This document shows, piece after piece, positions 17,576-26,914 of a stretch of 64,000 nucleotides of DNA. Origin of the DNA: Devosia indica (GTDB lineage Bacteria; Pseudomonadota; Alphaproteobacteria; Rhizobiales; Devosiaceae); the NCBI RefSeq assembly GCF_003056405.1, contig NZ_PYVZ01000009.1, positions 1-64,000 of the forward strand, read 5' to 3'. A program made the translations under genes and the position numbers. Below the pieces are notes generated by a model, which saw nothing but the letters and a program-made list of their open reading frames with translations, did not search any database and was not told the origin of the DNA. The stretch's first letter is position 1. Each line of letters opens with the position of its first letter.

Positions 17576-18638
17576 CCACCTTCATGCCCGGCGTATCGAG
17601 CGGCCAGCGCGGCCGCGCTTCGACCGCCAGCCCATCCGTTGCCCCCAGAGCAAACCGCTCGGCACCCGCCCAGGCCACCATTGCGCCATTGTCGGTGCAA
17701 AGGGCAATTGGCGGCACCACAAGGCGCGCGCCCATTTCCCGAGTGGCTGTCTCCAGAACCGTCGCAATGGCCCGATTGGCCGCAACCCCTCCGGCCACCA
17801 CCAATTGCGGCACGGCCCCGGGCAATTCGGCACCGAACCGCTCCAGCGCCTGACGCGAACGCTTGGCGACGATTTCGGTCACCGCCGCCTGAAAGCCCGC
17901 CGCAAGGTCGGCCACATCCTGCGCGGTGAGCGGCGCGAGCGCCTCGGCCTGCAATCGTACCGCCGTCTTGAGGCCCGAAAACGAGAAATCCAGCCGCTGT
18001 TCGCGCAGCAGAGGCCGCGGAAATTTGAAGCGTTTTGGGTCGCCCTTGGCAGCGATCCGTTCCACCGCCGGTCCGCCAGGATGTCCCAGACTCAGGAGTT
18101 TGGCCACCTTGTCGAAGGCCTCGCCCAGCGCATCGTCGATCGTGCCGCCCCAGCGCTCATAATCGCCGACGCCGCGCACCAGCACGAACTGGCTGTGCCC
18201 GCCCGACACCAGCAGCATCAGATAGGGAAATTGGACGCCATCGGTCAGCCGGGCGGTCAGCGCATGCCCCTCGAGATGGTTGACCGCGATCAACGGCTTA
18301 CCTAGCGAGGCAGCCAGCGCCTTGCCGGTGGTCAGCCCCACCAAAACCCCGCCAATCAGTCCCGGTCCGGCCGTGGCGGCAATGGCGTCGACATCCTCAA
18401 GTGCAATGCCCGCCTCATCCACCGCCTGGGCGATAATGTGGTCAAGCCATTCGACATGGGCGCGTGCGGCCAGCTCCGGCACCACCCCGCCAAAAGCGGC
18501 ATGTTCATCGAGCTGGGAGCGCACCACATTGGAACTTATCGTGCCCCGGCCCGATTGATCCCGTACGACAATGGCAGCGGCGGTTTCGTCGCAGCTTGTT
18601 TCAATGCCCAGAATGATGGCTTGCGCTTGCCCGGTCAC
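17559..18638 (-). CDS. tsaD: tRNA N6-threonylcarbamoyladenosine transferase TsaD
   Basis: The catalytic subunit that transfers the threonylcarbamoyl group to A37 of ANN-decoding tRNAs. The metal-binding HxxxH motif is at H121 and H125 ([13 protein letters not shown]), and the distal [11 protein letters not shown] motif is near residue 318. The start is GTG 18638, giving [24 protein letters not shown]. It is divergent from hemC across 55 bp, a common arrangement in Hyphomicrobiales. MtaB at 11.1 kb acts on the product of this enzyme. Confidence 0.97.
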   Translation of the reverse strand: MTGQAQAIILGIETSCDETAAAIVVRDQSGRGTISSNVVRSQLDEHAAFGGVVPELAARAHVEWLDHIIAQAVDEAGIALEDVDAIAATAGPGLIGGVLVGLTTGKALAASLGKPLIAVNHLEGHALTARLTDGVQFPYLMLLVSGGHSQFVLVRGVGDYERWGGTIDDALGEAFDKVAKLLSLGHPGGPAVERIAAKGDPKRFKFPRPLLREQRLDFSFSGLKTAVRLQAEALAPLTAQDVADLAAGFQAAVTEIVAKRSRQALERFGAELPGAVPQLVVAGGVAANRAIATVLETATREMGARLVVPPIALCTDNGAMVAWAGAERFALGATDGLAVEARPRWPLDTPGMKVDDHAA

Positions 18639-18693
18639 GACGAACTGGTCTACTCCAAATTGAGCCTATCGCGTACACTAGGACCGCCTGATT

Positions 18694-19632
18694 ATGCAAT
18701 CGCCCACCCCCTTTGCCCGGATCGGAACACGCGGCAGCCCCCTGGCGCTGGCCCAGGCCGAACTGGTGCGCGATCTGCTCTCGGAAATCCACGGCGTTGC
18801 CCAGGACCGTATTGAGATTGAGGTGTTTTCGACCGGCGGTGACCGCAGCCAGAAGGAAAACACCACCCTGTCTGACATTGGCGGCAAGGGCGTTTTCACC
18901 AAGGAGATCGACGAGGCACTCCTTAGCGGGCGCATCGATATTGGCGTGCATTCGAGCAAGGATGTTGCCACAGGCCTGCCAACGGGCATCCATCTTGCCG
19001 CCTTTCTTGAGCGCGAGGATGCGCGCGACGCCTTCATTTCAGTGTCCGCCAAAGGCATCGACAACCTGCCCGAGGGGGCCCGCTTCGGCACCTCGTCCAT
19101 CCGCCGCGCCGCCCAGGCCCTGCGCCTCAGGCCAGACCTGCGCATCGTGCCGTTCCGCGGCAATGTGCACACCCGCCTACAAAAGCTGCTCGACGGCGTG
19201 GCCGACGCAACACTGTTGGCCATGGCCGGCCTCAACCGGCTGGACGAAGGCCACCGCGCCACCGCCATTCTTGACCCTGAAGACTTCATGCCGGCCCCCG
19301 CCCAAGGCGCCATTGGCCTCGCCATAAGGGAAGGCGATGACCGACTGGCCGGCCTCATCGCGCCGCTCGACCACGCACCCACGCACACCGCCATCACCGC
19401 CGAGCGCACCATGCTCACCGTGCTCGATGGTTCCTGCCGCACCCCGGTCGGCGCCCTGACCTTGAACGAGAACGGCCTGCTCACCCTCAAGGGCGAAATC
19501 CTCAGCCTCGACGGGCAGACCAGTTTCCGTGCCACTGCCCAAGGCCAGGACCCCGTCGCCCTGGGCGAAGCCGTCGGCCGCGACCTGCTCGATCAGGCGG
19601 GGGCGGACTGGCTCAGCCAATGGTCAAGCTGA
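18694..19632 (+). CDS. hemC: Porphobilinogen deaminase (hydroxymethylbilane synthase)
   Basis: HemC joins four porphobilinogens into hydroxymethylbilane in haem synthesis. The dipyrromethane-cofactor cysteine is C248 in LDGSCRTPVGA. IGTRGSPLALAQAE, GGKGVFTKEID and FRGNVHTRLQKL are diagnostic. It is 312 residues, starting at ATG 18694. It overlaps hemD by 13 bp, so the next pathway enzyme is coupled. Confidence 0.97.
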   Translation: MQSPTPFARIGTRGSPLALAQAELVRDLLSEIHGVAQDRIEIEVFSTGGDRSQKENTTLSDIGGKGVFTKEIDEALLSGRIDIGVHSSKDVATGLPTGIHLAAFLEREDARDAFISVSAKGIDNLPEGARFGTSSIRRAAQALRLRPDLRIVPFRGNVHTRLQKLLDGVADATLLAMAGLNRLDEGHRATAILDPEDFMPAPAQGAIGLAIREGDDRLAGLIAPLDHAPTHTAITAERTMLTVLDGSCRTPVGALTLNENGLLTLKGEILSLDGQTSFRATAQGQDPVALGEAVGRDLLDQAGADWLSQWSS

Positions 19633-20363
19633 TGCGCATGCTCATCACCCGGCCCGAGCCGGACGCCCAGGCCACCCAGGAACGGTTGGCAGCGCTGGAA
19701 ATTGCGGCCGACATCGTGCCGCTGATGACGCGCCAGACACTGCGCGCTCACCTGCCGCCGGCAGAGGGTTTTTCCGCATTGGCGCTGACCAGCTCCAATG
19801 CGCTGCGCGCACTGTCCGAACTGGATGCAGCCGCAGACCTGCGCGACAAGCCGGTCTATGCGGTGGGCGACCGCACCGCCCATGAAGCGCGCCAGCTCGG
19901 CTTCAATCATGTGATTGCCGCCGATGGCACGCTTGATTCGCTGGTCACCACCATTGCCCTGGCGCGGCTCGATGGTCCGGTGTTCTACCCCGCCGGCAAG
20001 CATTTGAGCGGCGATCTTGCCCACGCGCTCGCCCCACACGGGCTGATGGTGGTCACCACGCCGGTCTATGAAATGGTGGCCGAAACCGCCCTGCCCAAGA
20101 CCATCGCTGGCCAATTGGCGGCAGGTAATTTTGACGCAATCCTGTTCTATTCCCGCCGCACTGCCGAAATCTTCTGTGCCCTGGGCGCTTCGGCCATTCC
20201 CGAACCCGCCCGGCGCAAGCTGCCCGTCATCTGTCTGTCGGAAAATGTCGCCGCGCCGCTGATCGAACATCATTTCAGCCGCGTTCTTCTGGCAGACCAT
20301 CCCAGCGAAGACGCAATGATGGCGCTCGCACTGGCTTTTGCCCGCGAGCAAACTGGGCCATGA
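19620..20363 (+). CDS. hemD: Uroporphyrinogen-III synthase
   Basis: HemD cyclises hydroxymethylbilane to uroporphyrinogen III. The 247-residue protein has the family beginning MLITRPEPDAQATQERL, the LTSSNALRAL segment and the second-domain DAILFYSRRTAEIF. In-frame ATGs at 19620, 19632 and 19638 make the exact start uncertain; 19620 overlaps hemC by 13 bp. HemD sequences diverge strongly, so position after hemC adds much to the call. Confidence 0.93.
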   Translation: MVKLMRMLITRPEPDAQATQERLAALEIAADIVPLMTRQTLRAHLPPAEGFSALALTSSNALRALSELDAAADLRDKPVYAVGDRTAHEARQLGFNHVIAADGTLDSLVTTIALARLDGPVFYPAGKHLSGDLAHALAPHGLMVVTTPVYEMVAETALPKTIAGQLAAGNFDAILFYSRRTAEIFCALGASAIPEPARRKLPVICLSENVAAPLIEHHFSRVLLADHPSEDAMMALALAFAREQTGP

Positions 20364-20387
20364 TCGGACGGAACGAGAGGAAGGGCC

Positions 20388-21650
20388 ATGGCTGAGACCA
20401 CCGGCAAGCAAACGCCAGACACCGACCCCAAGGCGACCGAAAAGCCAGCGGAAAAACCCGCCGGCAAGACCGGACCGGTCAGGCCACCCGTATTGGAGGG
20501 CACGGCCAAGCCGGCTGGCGGCACCGCAGCCGCTGAGTCCATGAAGCCCACATCCGCCGCCACGAAGCCGGACAAGCCGGCGCCGGGCCCGGGCGCAACT
20601 GCCTCGAAACCGGCAAGTGAGCCCATACCGGCCTCAGGCGGCAGCGGCGGCATCTGGCTGGCCGGTCTGGTCGGCGGTGCTCTCGGCCTGGGCGCAGCCT
20701 ATGGCCTGGCCTGGTATGGCCTTTGGCCGACCCCGGAACAGGCGGCCCCGCCGGCTGATCCGCGCCTGGCCCAGTTTGCTACCGCCATTCCTGAGCTGGA
20801 AACCGTCACCGGCACGGTGCAGGACGAACTCTCGACCCTGACGGGACGGGTGAGCGCGCTTGAATCCGACCTGGCCGATCTGCCCGACCAACCCGCCGGC
20901 GCCATCGACACGAGCAATCTGGCCAGCACCGAAGATCTTGCCGCCCTTGCGGCCCGGCTAGACGAACTGGCTGCCCGAACCTCTGGCAGCGCCGCTGCGC
21001 CCGAAAGCCTGGCAGCGATCGAAGCCGAACTTTCGGCCCTGCGCGCCAGTGCGGCGGAAACCACGGCCCAATTGGCCCAGGCGCGGGACGAACTGGCCGC
21101 CCTGACCCAGAGCACGCAAGACGACGCGGGCAGTGGCCTCGCCGCCGCGCGCCTGCCGTTGATTTTCTCGTCCCTGGAAAGCGCCTTTGACGCCGGTCGG
21201 CCTTACGAAACCGAACTGGCCGCATTGCGCCAGGCCCAGCCCGATTACCTTGTCCCGGAGGCCATTGCCGGACGCGCCGCCACCGGCCTGCCGCAACCCG
21301 ATGCCGTCGCGGCACGGCTCGACGCCGTGCTGCCCGACATGCTGGCCGGACGCCCCGCCGGAAGCGAGGCAAGCTGGCAGGATGCCGGCCTCGACTGGTT
21401 CCGTGGCCTTGTCGCCATGCGGCCCACTGGTGCCGTCGAAGGCGACAGCCCCGATGCCATCATCGCACGGCTCGAGGCCGCCGTGGCAGCCCGCAATTTT
21501 TCTGCTGCACAGGTCGAGATAGAGGCCCTGCCTGCCTCCATGCGTGCTGCCGCCGGCACGCTTGTCGACGACATCGCCAGGCTCGCGGCGGCAGATGAGT
21601 TCCTGAAGCAATTGCGTGAAAACGCCCTTTCCGGGGAGACCGGCGCATGA
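20388..21650 (+). CDS. Mitofilin-like inner-membrane protein
   Basis: A 420-residue protein with a Pro/Lys/Ala-rich cytoplasmic N terminus (about 1-83), one membrane helix (GGIWLAGLVGGALGLGAAYGLAWYG, about 85-110), an Ala/Glu/Leu-rich coiled-coil region (about 130-250) and a C-terminal helical domain ending MRAAAGTLVDDIARLAAADEF. This matches the alphaproteobacterial relatives of mitochondrial Mic60, which shape the inner membrane and are usually encoded in the hem cluster, as here. It overlaps hemY by 4 bp. Confidence 0.85.
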   Translation: MAETTGKQTPDTDPKATEKPAEKPAGKTGPVRPPVLEGTAKPAGGTAAAESMKPTSAATKPDKPAPGPGATASKPASEPIPASGGSGGIWLAGLVGGALGLGAAYGLAWYGLWPTPEQAAPPADPRLAQFATAIPELETVTGTVQDELSTLTGRVSALESDLADLPDQPAGAIDTSNLASTEDLAALAARLDELAARTSGSAAAPESLAAIEAELSALRASAAETTAQLAQARDELAALTQSTQDDAGSGLAAARLPLIFSSLESAFDAGRPYETELAALRQAQPDYLVPEAIAGRAATGLPQPDAVAARLDAVLPDMLAGRPAGSEASWQDAGLDWFRGLVAMRPTGAVEGDSPDAIIARLEAAVAARNFSAAQVEIEALPASMRAAAGTLVDDIARLAAADEFLKQLRENALSGETGA

Positions 21651-23032
21651 TCCGTCTTGCCTCCTGGATCATCGGCAGCCTGATCATTGCCGGCATCGCC
21701 GCCTGGGTGATCGCCCTGCCCGGCACGCTGACGCTGGAGCTGGCCGGCTATCGCATGCAGCCGCGCCTGGGCACCGCCGTGGTCATCCTGCTGGTGGCAG
21801 CGGCTCTCGTCATCGCCATCTGGGCCATTGCCCGTCGCATCATCGGCGCACCCCGGGCCATGGCAAAGCGCCGCGCTGCCCGCCGCCGTGAACAAGGCGT
21901 CGACGCTCTCTCGAATGCCGTGATTGCCCTGCAGGCCGGCGATCCGGCCCGCGCCCGCCTGATGGCCCGCGAGGCCCAGGCGCGCCTGCCCGACAATGGC
22001 GCCGCCAAGCTGCTCGAGGCTCGCGCCGATCTCGCCCTGGGTGACATGCCCGCAGCGCGCGAGCATTATCGTGCGCTGATTGCCAGCGAAAAGACCGCTG
22101 TTGCCGCCCTGACCGGACTTTATGATCAGGCCCGCGCCCAGGACCGGCCGGACGCGGCGCTGACCTTTGCCCGCAAGACCCTGTCGCTGGCCCCCGAAAC
22201 CGGTTGGGCCAGCCAGGCCGTATTCGATGATCTGGCGCGGCGCGGCCAATGGGCCGAAGCCGTCGGCATGGTCAATGCCGAACCCGCCACGACGCGCGAA
22301 GAAAAGGCCAGGAAACGCCGCCGCCAGGCGGTGATCGAAACCGCCCGCGCCCGCGAAAGCGAATTGAGCCAACCCAATAGCGCGCTCGAACATGCCCTGA
22401 CCGCGCTCAAGCTGGTGCCCGATTTTGTGCCCGCCGCGCTGATCGCTGCCCGCATCTATTCCAATCGCAATGAAGCCCGCCGGGCCCAGAGCCTGTTGCG
22501 CCGCATATGGCGCGCCACCGGCCATCCCGATGTCGCTGCACTCTATGCCCATTCCCAGCCCGGCGCTTCGGCCGTGGATCGGCTCAAGCGCATGGGCGAG
22601 ATCATTGAAATGCCACCCCCGCATCGCGCCGCCGGCATGGCCATGGCCCGCGCCGCCATTGATGCTTATGACTGGGCCCGCGCCCGCGAGGCCCTGGCGC
22701 CCTTTGCCGATGCAGACGCCACCCAGGGCGTCGCCAGCCTGATGGCCGAGATCGAGGAGGGCCAGAATGGCGACCAGGGCAAGGCCCGCGAGTGGCTGGC
22801 CCGTGCCGTGCGCGCACCGCGCGACCCGGCCTGGACCGCCGATGGCATAGTCAGTGACGAATGGGAGCCGGTATCCCCGGTCACCGGACAGCTCGATGCG
22901 TTCGAGTGGAAAGTGCCGGTGGCCAGCAATTCTCGCCCGCAAGTCACGCCTTCACCGGCCGCCGCGGCCCCGCCGGCCCTATTGCCTGCCGAACAATCCT
23001 TGCCCCTTGCGCGCGCTGAAAACGCCCAGTAA
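21647..23032 (+). CDS. hemY: HemY-family TPR membrane protein
   Basis: A 461-residue protein with two N-terminal membrane helices (about residues 5-25 and 42-62) and then Ala-rich tetratricopeptide-like helical repeats, as in the HemY N-terminal family of the hem cluster. Despite the name this is not the protoporphyrinogen oxidase also called HemY; its role in haem metabolism is unclear. It is the last gene of the hemC-hemD-mitofilin-hemY operon, with a 4-bp ATGA overlap with the gene before. A tRNA gene follows 39 bp later. Confidence 0.9.
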   Translation: MIRLASWIIGSLIIAGIAAWVIALPGTLTLELAGYRMQPRLGTAVVILLVAAALVIAIWAIARRIIGAPRAMAKRRAARRREQGVDALSNAVIALQAGDPARARLMAREAQARLPDNGAAKLLEARADLALGDMPAAREHYRALIASEKTAVAALTGLYDQARAQDRPDAALTFARKTLSLAPETGWASQAVFDDLARRGQWAEAVGMVNAEPATTREEKARKRRRQAVIETARARESELSQPNSALEHALTALKLVPDFVPAALIAARIYSNRNEARRAQSLLRRIWRATGHPDVAALYAHSQPGASAVDRLKRMGEIIEMPPPHRAAGMAMARAAIDAYDWARAREALAPFADADATQGVASLMAEIEEGQNGDQGKAREWLARAVRAPRDPAWTADGIVSDEWEPVSPVTGQLDAFEWKVPVASNSRPQVTPSPAAAAPPALLPAEQSLPLARAENAQ

Positions 23033-23071
23033 AAGACCCGCCATCCACTTGGGGCCACGCCCCATAGGGGC

Positions 23072-23147
23072 GCCGCAGTAGCTCAGTTGGTAGAGCACGT
23101 CATTCGTAATGATGGGGTCGGGGGTTCGAGTCCCTTCTGCGGCACCA
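23072..23147 (+). tRNA. tRNA-Thr (CGT anticodon)
   Basis: A 76-base cloverleaf. The acceptor stem GCCGCAG pairs perfectly with CTGCGGC, the D arm contains AGCTCAGTTGGTAGAGC, the anticodon loop TTCGTAA gives CGT (reads ACG, threonine), and the T arm contains GGGTTCGAGTCCC-type sequence. The CCA end is encoded at 23145-23147. It lies between hemY and the convergent FeeM-like gene. Confidence 0.96.
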
Positions 23148-23175
23148 CTCCCCGGAAAATTTGTCTGGTAGGCAG

Positions 23176-23934
23176 CTAGCCCTGCGCCGCCTCGAGCTGG
23201 CGCAGGCGATGCGCCATGCGCGCTGTCGGGGCAATGGCCGGGACCTTGACGCTGTCGGGTGCAAACAAGGCCGCGCGTTCTTCATGGGTCGACATGAAGA
23301 AGGGAAAGCGGGACATGACCTTGTTGTAGATCACCTCGACCCGGGCGCCGAACAGGCAAACCGGGAAGGTCAGCTCCCCCCAATGGCCGACGCCAGCCAT
23401 TTGTTCAAGACCGAACACCCGCTTATAGAACGGGCCATGCTCAGGCCGCACCGAAGAGATGCAATGGGTGGCCTGGAAATATTCGCAGGCCATCACCGCC
23501 ACGCGCAGGGTCAGATAGGGCAGGGCTGGAAATTCGAGCGAAGCGTCATGATCGGCGGTAAACCGGCTGGGATCGATATAGGCGCCGCCATTGTCGATCA
23601 GGCCGCCAAGCACGTCGGGCCAGATCAAGCGGCTCGGTGAGGTCGGCTGTTCGGCGCTGACCGCATGCAGCCGGATCGAGCTGACGAGGCGATCGTCGAT
23701 ATAGATGCCAAAACAATGGCAATTGGGCGCATCGTCGAACTTGTCACGTGTGATCTGCTGGGAATTGATCGGGATAAAATCTTCCCGCCGATACGCCTCA
23801 TAGCGCAACTTGTAGACCGGATCGAACTGCTCCTCCACCGAGACGCGGCGATAGTGCACGCGATCAAGCAGGTCGATCAGACTGGTGGCAAATTGCGAGG
23901 TGGCACCCGCTGCCCTATCCATTGCCGCACTCAT
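23176..23934 (-). CDS. FeeM-like N-acyl amino acid synthase / GNAT-type acyltransferase
   Basis: A 252-residue protein resembling the N-acyl amino acid synthase FeeM catalytic core, a GNAT-fold relative of autoinducer synthases. The diagnostic N-terminal segment is VYKLRYEAYRREDFIPIN, followed by FGIYIDDRLVSSIRLH, IDPSRFTA and the C-terminal GPFYKRVFG. Such enzymes usually take acyl groups from acyl carrier protein. The acceptor is unknown here and no acyl carrier protein gene is adjacent. The ATG has no clear Shine-Dalgarno site. TTAA-type sites lie in the 140-bp upstream gap. Confidence 0.75.
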   Translation of the reverse strand: MSAAMDRAAGATSQFATSLIDLLDRVHYRRVSVEEQFDPVYKLRYEAYRREDFIPINSQQITRDKFDDAPNCHCFGIYIDDRLVSSIRLHAVSAEQPTSPSRLIWPDVLGGLIDNGGAYIDPSRFTADHDASLEFPALPYLTLRVAVMACEYFQATHCISSVRPEHGPFYKRVFGLEQMAGVGHWGELTFPVCLFGARVEVIYNKVMSRFPFFMSTHEERAALFAPDSVKVPAIAPTARMAHRLRQLEAAQG

Positions 23935-23969
23935 ATACCAATACCATTACGCGATGGGATGGTGCGAAC

Positions 23970-24078
23970 TTAACCTTTTATTAGGGATGACCGCATGCGG
24001 AAAAATCACAATGGCAGCGGCACTTAGGCGAAAATGCGCGCAAAAGTTAATGGTTATCAAAACCTTAACGCGGGTTAA
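23970..24078. promoter_or_regulatory. Cluster of TTAA half-sites, possible CtrA boxes
   Basis: TTAA-N7-TTAG at 23970-23984 is one mismatch from the CtrA consensus TTAA-N7-TTAA. TTAA-N6-TTAA at 24065-24078 has spacing one base short and overlaps the stop codon of the GGDEF-EAL gene. The region is AT-rich in a GC-rich genome. These sites could control the FeeM-like gene; they are pattern matches only. Confidence 0.3.
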
Positions 24079-26345
24079 CCATGTTTACGTTTTGCCGGGA
24101 GCAGCGGGCTGGCCTGGCCATTGAGGTGGCTGATCAGCTCGGCGATATCACGGGCCGGCAAGGGGCGGCTGAAGAAATAGCCCTGCACCTGCTGGATGCC
24201 GGTATGCTTGAGCATGGCCCGAAGCTGCTCTTCGGTTTCCACACCCTCGGCCACCACCGTCAGGTCCAGATCGCGCCCCAGCCGCGCGACATTGGCCAGA
24301 AGGCTCAACGCGCGCTCGTCTTGGGCAATATCCTTGACGAAGGAGCGGTCGATCTTGAGCTTGTTGAAGGGCAATGCACTGAGATAGCTCAGCGAGGAAT
24401 AGCCCGTACCGAAATCATCCAGGGCGATCGAGATGCCGCGCGCCGACAGGCTCTCCAGCACGCTCTGGGCCAGATCGGTTTCCTCGATCACCGCCGTTTC
24501 GGTTACTTCCAGTTCCAGCCGCGGCGCTGATAAGCCGGACTCGGCCAGGGCCTCGTCAACCAGGCCAGGCAGGTCCAGGCCGCGGAAGTCACGCCCCGAA
24601 ACATTGACGGCCACGCCGATCTCGCCGGCCCATTGGCTACATTCGGCCACCGCACTGCGGACGACGAAGGCCGTGATCTCGGAAATGATGCCCATTTCCT
24701 CGGCCAGCGGAATGAATATAGCGGGCGGAATTGGGCCCAATTCCGGATGCGTCCAGCGCGCCAGCGCCTCACAGGACACCACGCGATGGCTGGAGATATC
24801 GAGCAGCGGCTGGAACACCAGTGACAATGTACCCGCCGCCACCGCATCGCGCAGGTCGGCCTTGAGCCGCTGCCGATAATGATAGTCGATATCCATCTGC
24901 TGATGGAAAAGCTGGCAGCGGCCCTTGCCCTCCCCCTTGGCGGCATACAGCGCCAGATCGGCCTTGGTCATCAATTCATCCAGCTCGTCCTGGCTGGCTG
25001 GGCTGCTGACCATGCCGATGCTGACCTGTACCGAGAGGTGATGTCCATCGAGAACGAAGGGCTCGTGAAACGCATCCAGCACACGTCTGGCGTCAGCGCG
25101 CGCGCTGTCGACATCGGTGCCTGAAAGGGCGATGAATTCATCGCCCCCCAGCCGGGCCAGCGTCGTGCCGTCCGGCAGCGCAGAGCGCAGCCGGGTCGCC
25201 GCCTGGCGCAGCAATTTATCGCCCACGACATGGCCGAAGCTGTCATTGACATGCTTGAACTCGTCGATATCGAAAATCATCAGGACGCTGGGCGTCCCGG
25301 TCTCGGCGCGATTTTCCAGCTCGTCGAGCGCCAGCTCGCCAAAATGATTGCGATTGGGCAGATTGGTCAGCGTGTCATGGCGCGCCATAAAGCTGATGCG
25401 CTCCTCGGCCTCGACTCGCTCGGTAATATCTTCGAACAGCAGCACGCTGCGCTTGCCGCGCGAACTGACGGTCACCTCGTAATACCGCCCCGGATCGAGC
25501 GAGAGCAGCACCTTGCCCGAGGCCCGGCGCGAAATCATGCTGCCAAGCTGTTCAACTGCCGTACGTGGCACCCGGTTGCTTGCCCCAAGTGCTGCGAGCA
25601 CCGTGCCGAAAGGCTGGTTGGCGAGCTGTCGGATGCCCAGCAAGGCAAAAACCCGGCTGGCCCGCTCATTGGCAACCGTCACCAGGCCATTTTCGTCGAG
25701 CATGCACAGCCCGTGTTCCAGCGTGGTGATGGCGATGTCGAGCTCGGCGGCCAGCCGCGAGGCTTCCACCCGGCCATGCACGGCCGACAGCAGGATGGCG
25801 CGGATATCGCCGGCCAGCTTGCGAAAGCTTGACAGCAGCACCAGCAGCAGTACCGCCAATATGGCATGATAGACATCGCCATGCACCAGCAGGCCCGCAC
25901 CCATCGGCACGATCACGCCCAGCAATTGCAGCGTCACCAGCCGATCGAGGCCAAAATTGCGGGCGCAGATTCCCACCATCACCGCAATGGAGAGCGAAAT
26001 ACTGGCCAGTTCGGCAAACGGATCGTTGACCAGCCACAGGGCAAACAGGCACCACAACCCATGCGCCAGGGCCAGTGTCGCCCCGGCCAGCGTGGCGCGG
26101 TCCTCCCAGTGCTGCGCGGCCATCACATCATCATTGTCGATGGCGGCCCGCCAGAAGGCACGCATGTTGAGATAGCGCACAATGCCAAGCAGAATGATGG
26201 CCAGCGCCACGGCGTAAAGCGGCAGGGATTGCGACCGCCAGGCGGTCAGCGCAGCGGTCAGCCCGCTGGCAAAGGCGCCAGCAAGCATCGCCACCCGGTC
26301 TCCATAGACCGAGCGGACAATGGACACGTAGTCCAAGGCCGGCAT
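24075..26345 (-). CDS. GGDEF-EAL membrane protein (cyclic-di-GMP enzyme)
   Basis: A 756-residue protein: about five to six membrane helices (1-175), a PAS-like region (about 205-310), a GGDEF domain with an intact GGDEF at 400-404, and an EAL domain (about 500-750) with CEALARW, NVSGRDF, DDFGTGYSS and KIDRSFVKDI motifs. Both active sites look intact, so it may make and degrade c-di-GMP. No RxxD inhibitory site is found five residues before GGDEF. I chose ATG 26345 over a TTG at 26417. Confidence 0.92.
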   Translation of the reverse strand: MPALDYVSIVRSVYGDRVAMLAGAFASGLTAALTAWRSQSLPLYAVALAIILLGIVRYLNMRAFWRAAIDNDDVMAAQHWEDRATLAGATLALAHGLWCLFALWLVNDPFAELASISLSIAVMVGICARNFGLDRLVTLQLLGVIVPMGAGLLVHGDVYHAILAVLLLVLLSSFRKLAGDIRAILLSAVHGRVEASRLAAELDIAITTLEHGLCMLDENGLVTVANERASRVFALLGIRQLANQPFGTVLAALGASNRVPRTAVEQLGSMISRRASGKVLLSLDPGRYYEVTVSSRGKRSVLLFEDITERVEAEERISFMARHDTLTNLPNRNHFGELALDELENRAETGTPSVLMIFDIDEFKHVNDSFGHVVGDKLLRQAATRLRSALPDGTTLARLGGDEFIALSGTDVDSARADARRVLDAFHEPFVLDGHHLSVQVSIGMVSSPASQDELDELMTKADLALYAAKGEGKGRCQLFHQQMDIDYHYRQRLKADLRDAVAAGTLSLVFQPLLDISSHRVVSCEALARWTHPELGPIPPAIFIPLAEEMGIISEITAFVVRSAVAECSQWAGEIGVAVNVSGRDFRGLDLPGLVDEALAESGLSAPRLELEVTETAVIEETDLAQSVLESLSARGISIALDDFGTGYSSLSYLSALPFNKLKIDRSFVKDIAQDERALSLLANVARLGRDLDLTVVAEGVETEEQLRAMLKHTGIQQVQGYFFSRPLPARDIAELISHLNGQASPLLPAKRKHG

Positions 26346-26567
26346 TGTCTTTCTGGCTGAGCTCAGCACGGAAATTTCCCTATTGCCACGGCATTTGGGG
26401 GGACGATGCCTTAACAAGCCCTTGCCAGCGCGTTGATTGGTCGCGGCGATTTGGACTGCAGGCTGAATGCCAGGTTAATATTGCCGGGCCTGGACCGGCC
26501 AGTAGCGCCGGAGCCTTATTGTGTCTTCATGCGTTGGCCAGGTACGCATCAGTGATCGGAGGCCATC

Positions 26568-26858
26568 ATGGTCGAGAAACTCTCCCCCGCAGCGCGGGAA
26601 GCAGCACTGGCATCGCTGGGCGACTGGTCCTATGAACCAGCCCAGGACGCGATTGGCCGCGCCTTCAAGTTCAAGGATTTCTCCGAGGCTTTCGCCTTCA
26701 TGGCCAGGGTGGCGCTGCTGGCCGAAAAGGCCGGGCATCATCCCGACTGGTCCAATGTCTATAACAGGGTCTCGATCCACCTCTCGACCCATGACGCCGG
26801 GGGTTTGAGTGAAAAGGACATTGCCCTGGCCAACCAGATCGATGCCCTGCTCACCTGA
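26568..26858 (+). CDS. phhB: 4a-hydroxytetrahydrobiopterin dehydratase (pterin carbinolamine dehydratase)
   Basis: A 96-residue PCD/DCoH-fold protein that recycles the pterin cofactor of aromatic amino acid hydroxylases. The active-site stretch [16 protein letters not shown] is at about residues 52-67, and [17 protein letters not shown] follows. Length and motifs fit the family. No phenylalanine hydroxylase gene is nearby, so the in vivo role is uncertain. The ATG at 26568 is preceded by a GGAGGCC-type site. Confidence 0.92.
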   Translation: MVEKLSPAAREAALASLGDWSYEPAQDAIGRAFKFKDFSEAFAFMARVALLAEKAGHHPDWSNVYNRVSIHLSTHDAGGLSEKDIALANQIDALLT

Positions 26859-26914
26859 GCGTTTCCACATCTCACTAGATCGCTGAAATGCTCTGGGTCG
26901 GAACCGGCCCGGAC

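Noticed and set aside
21245..22942. A 565-codon frame antisense to the mitofilin-like and hemY genes
   Set aside because: It crosses two well-supported genes, is Gly/Gln/His-rich like other shadows, and has no domain.
23072..23175. The 3-prime end of tRNA-Thr as an integration site
   Set aside because: No integrase gene, no repeat of the tRNA end downstream, and the next gene is an ordinary chromosomal type.
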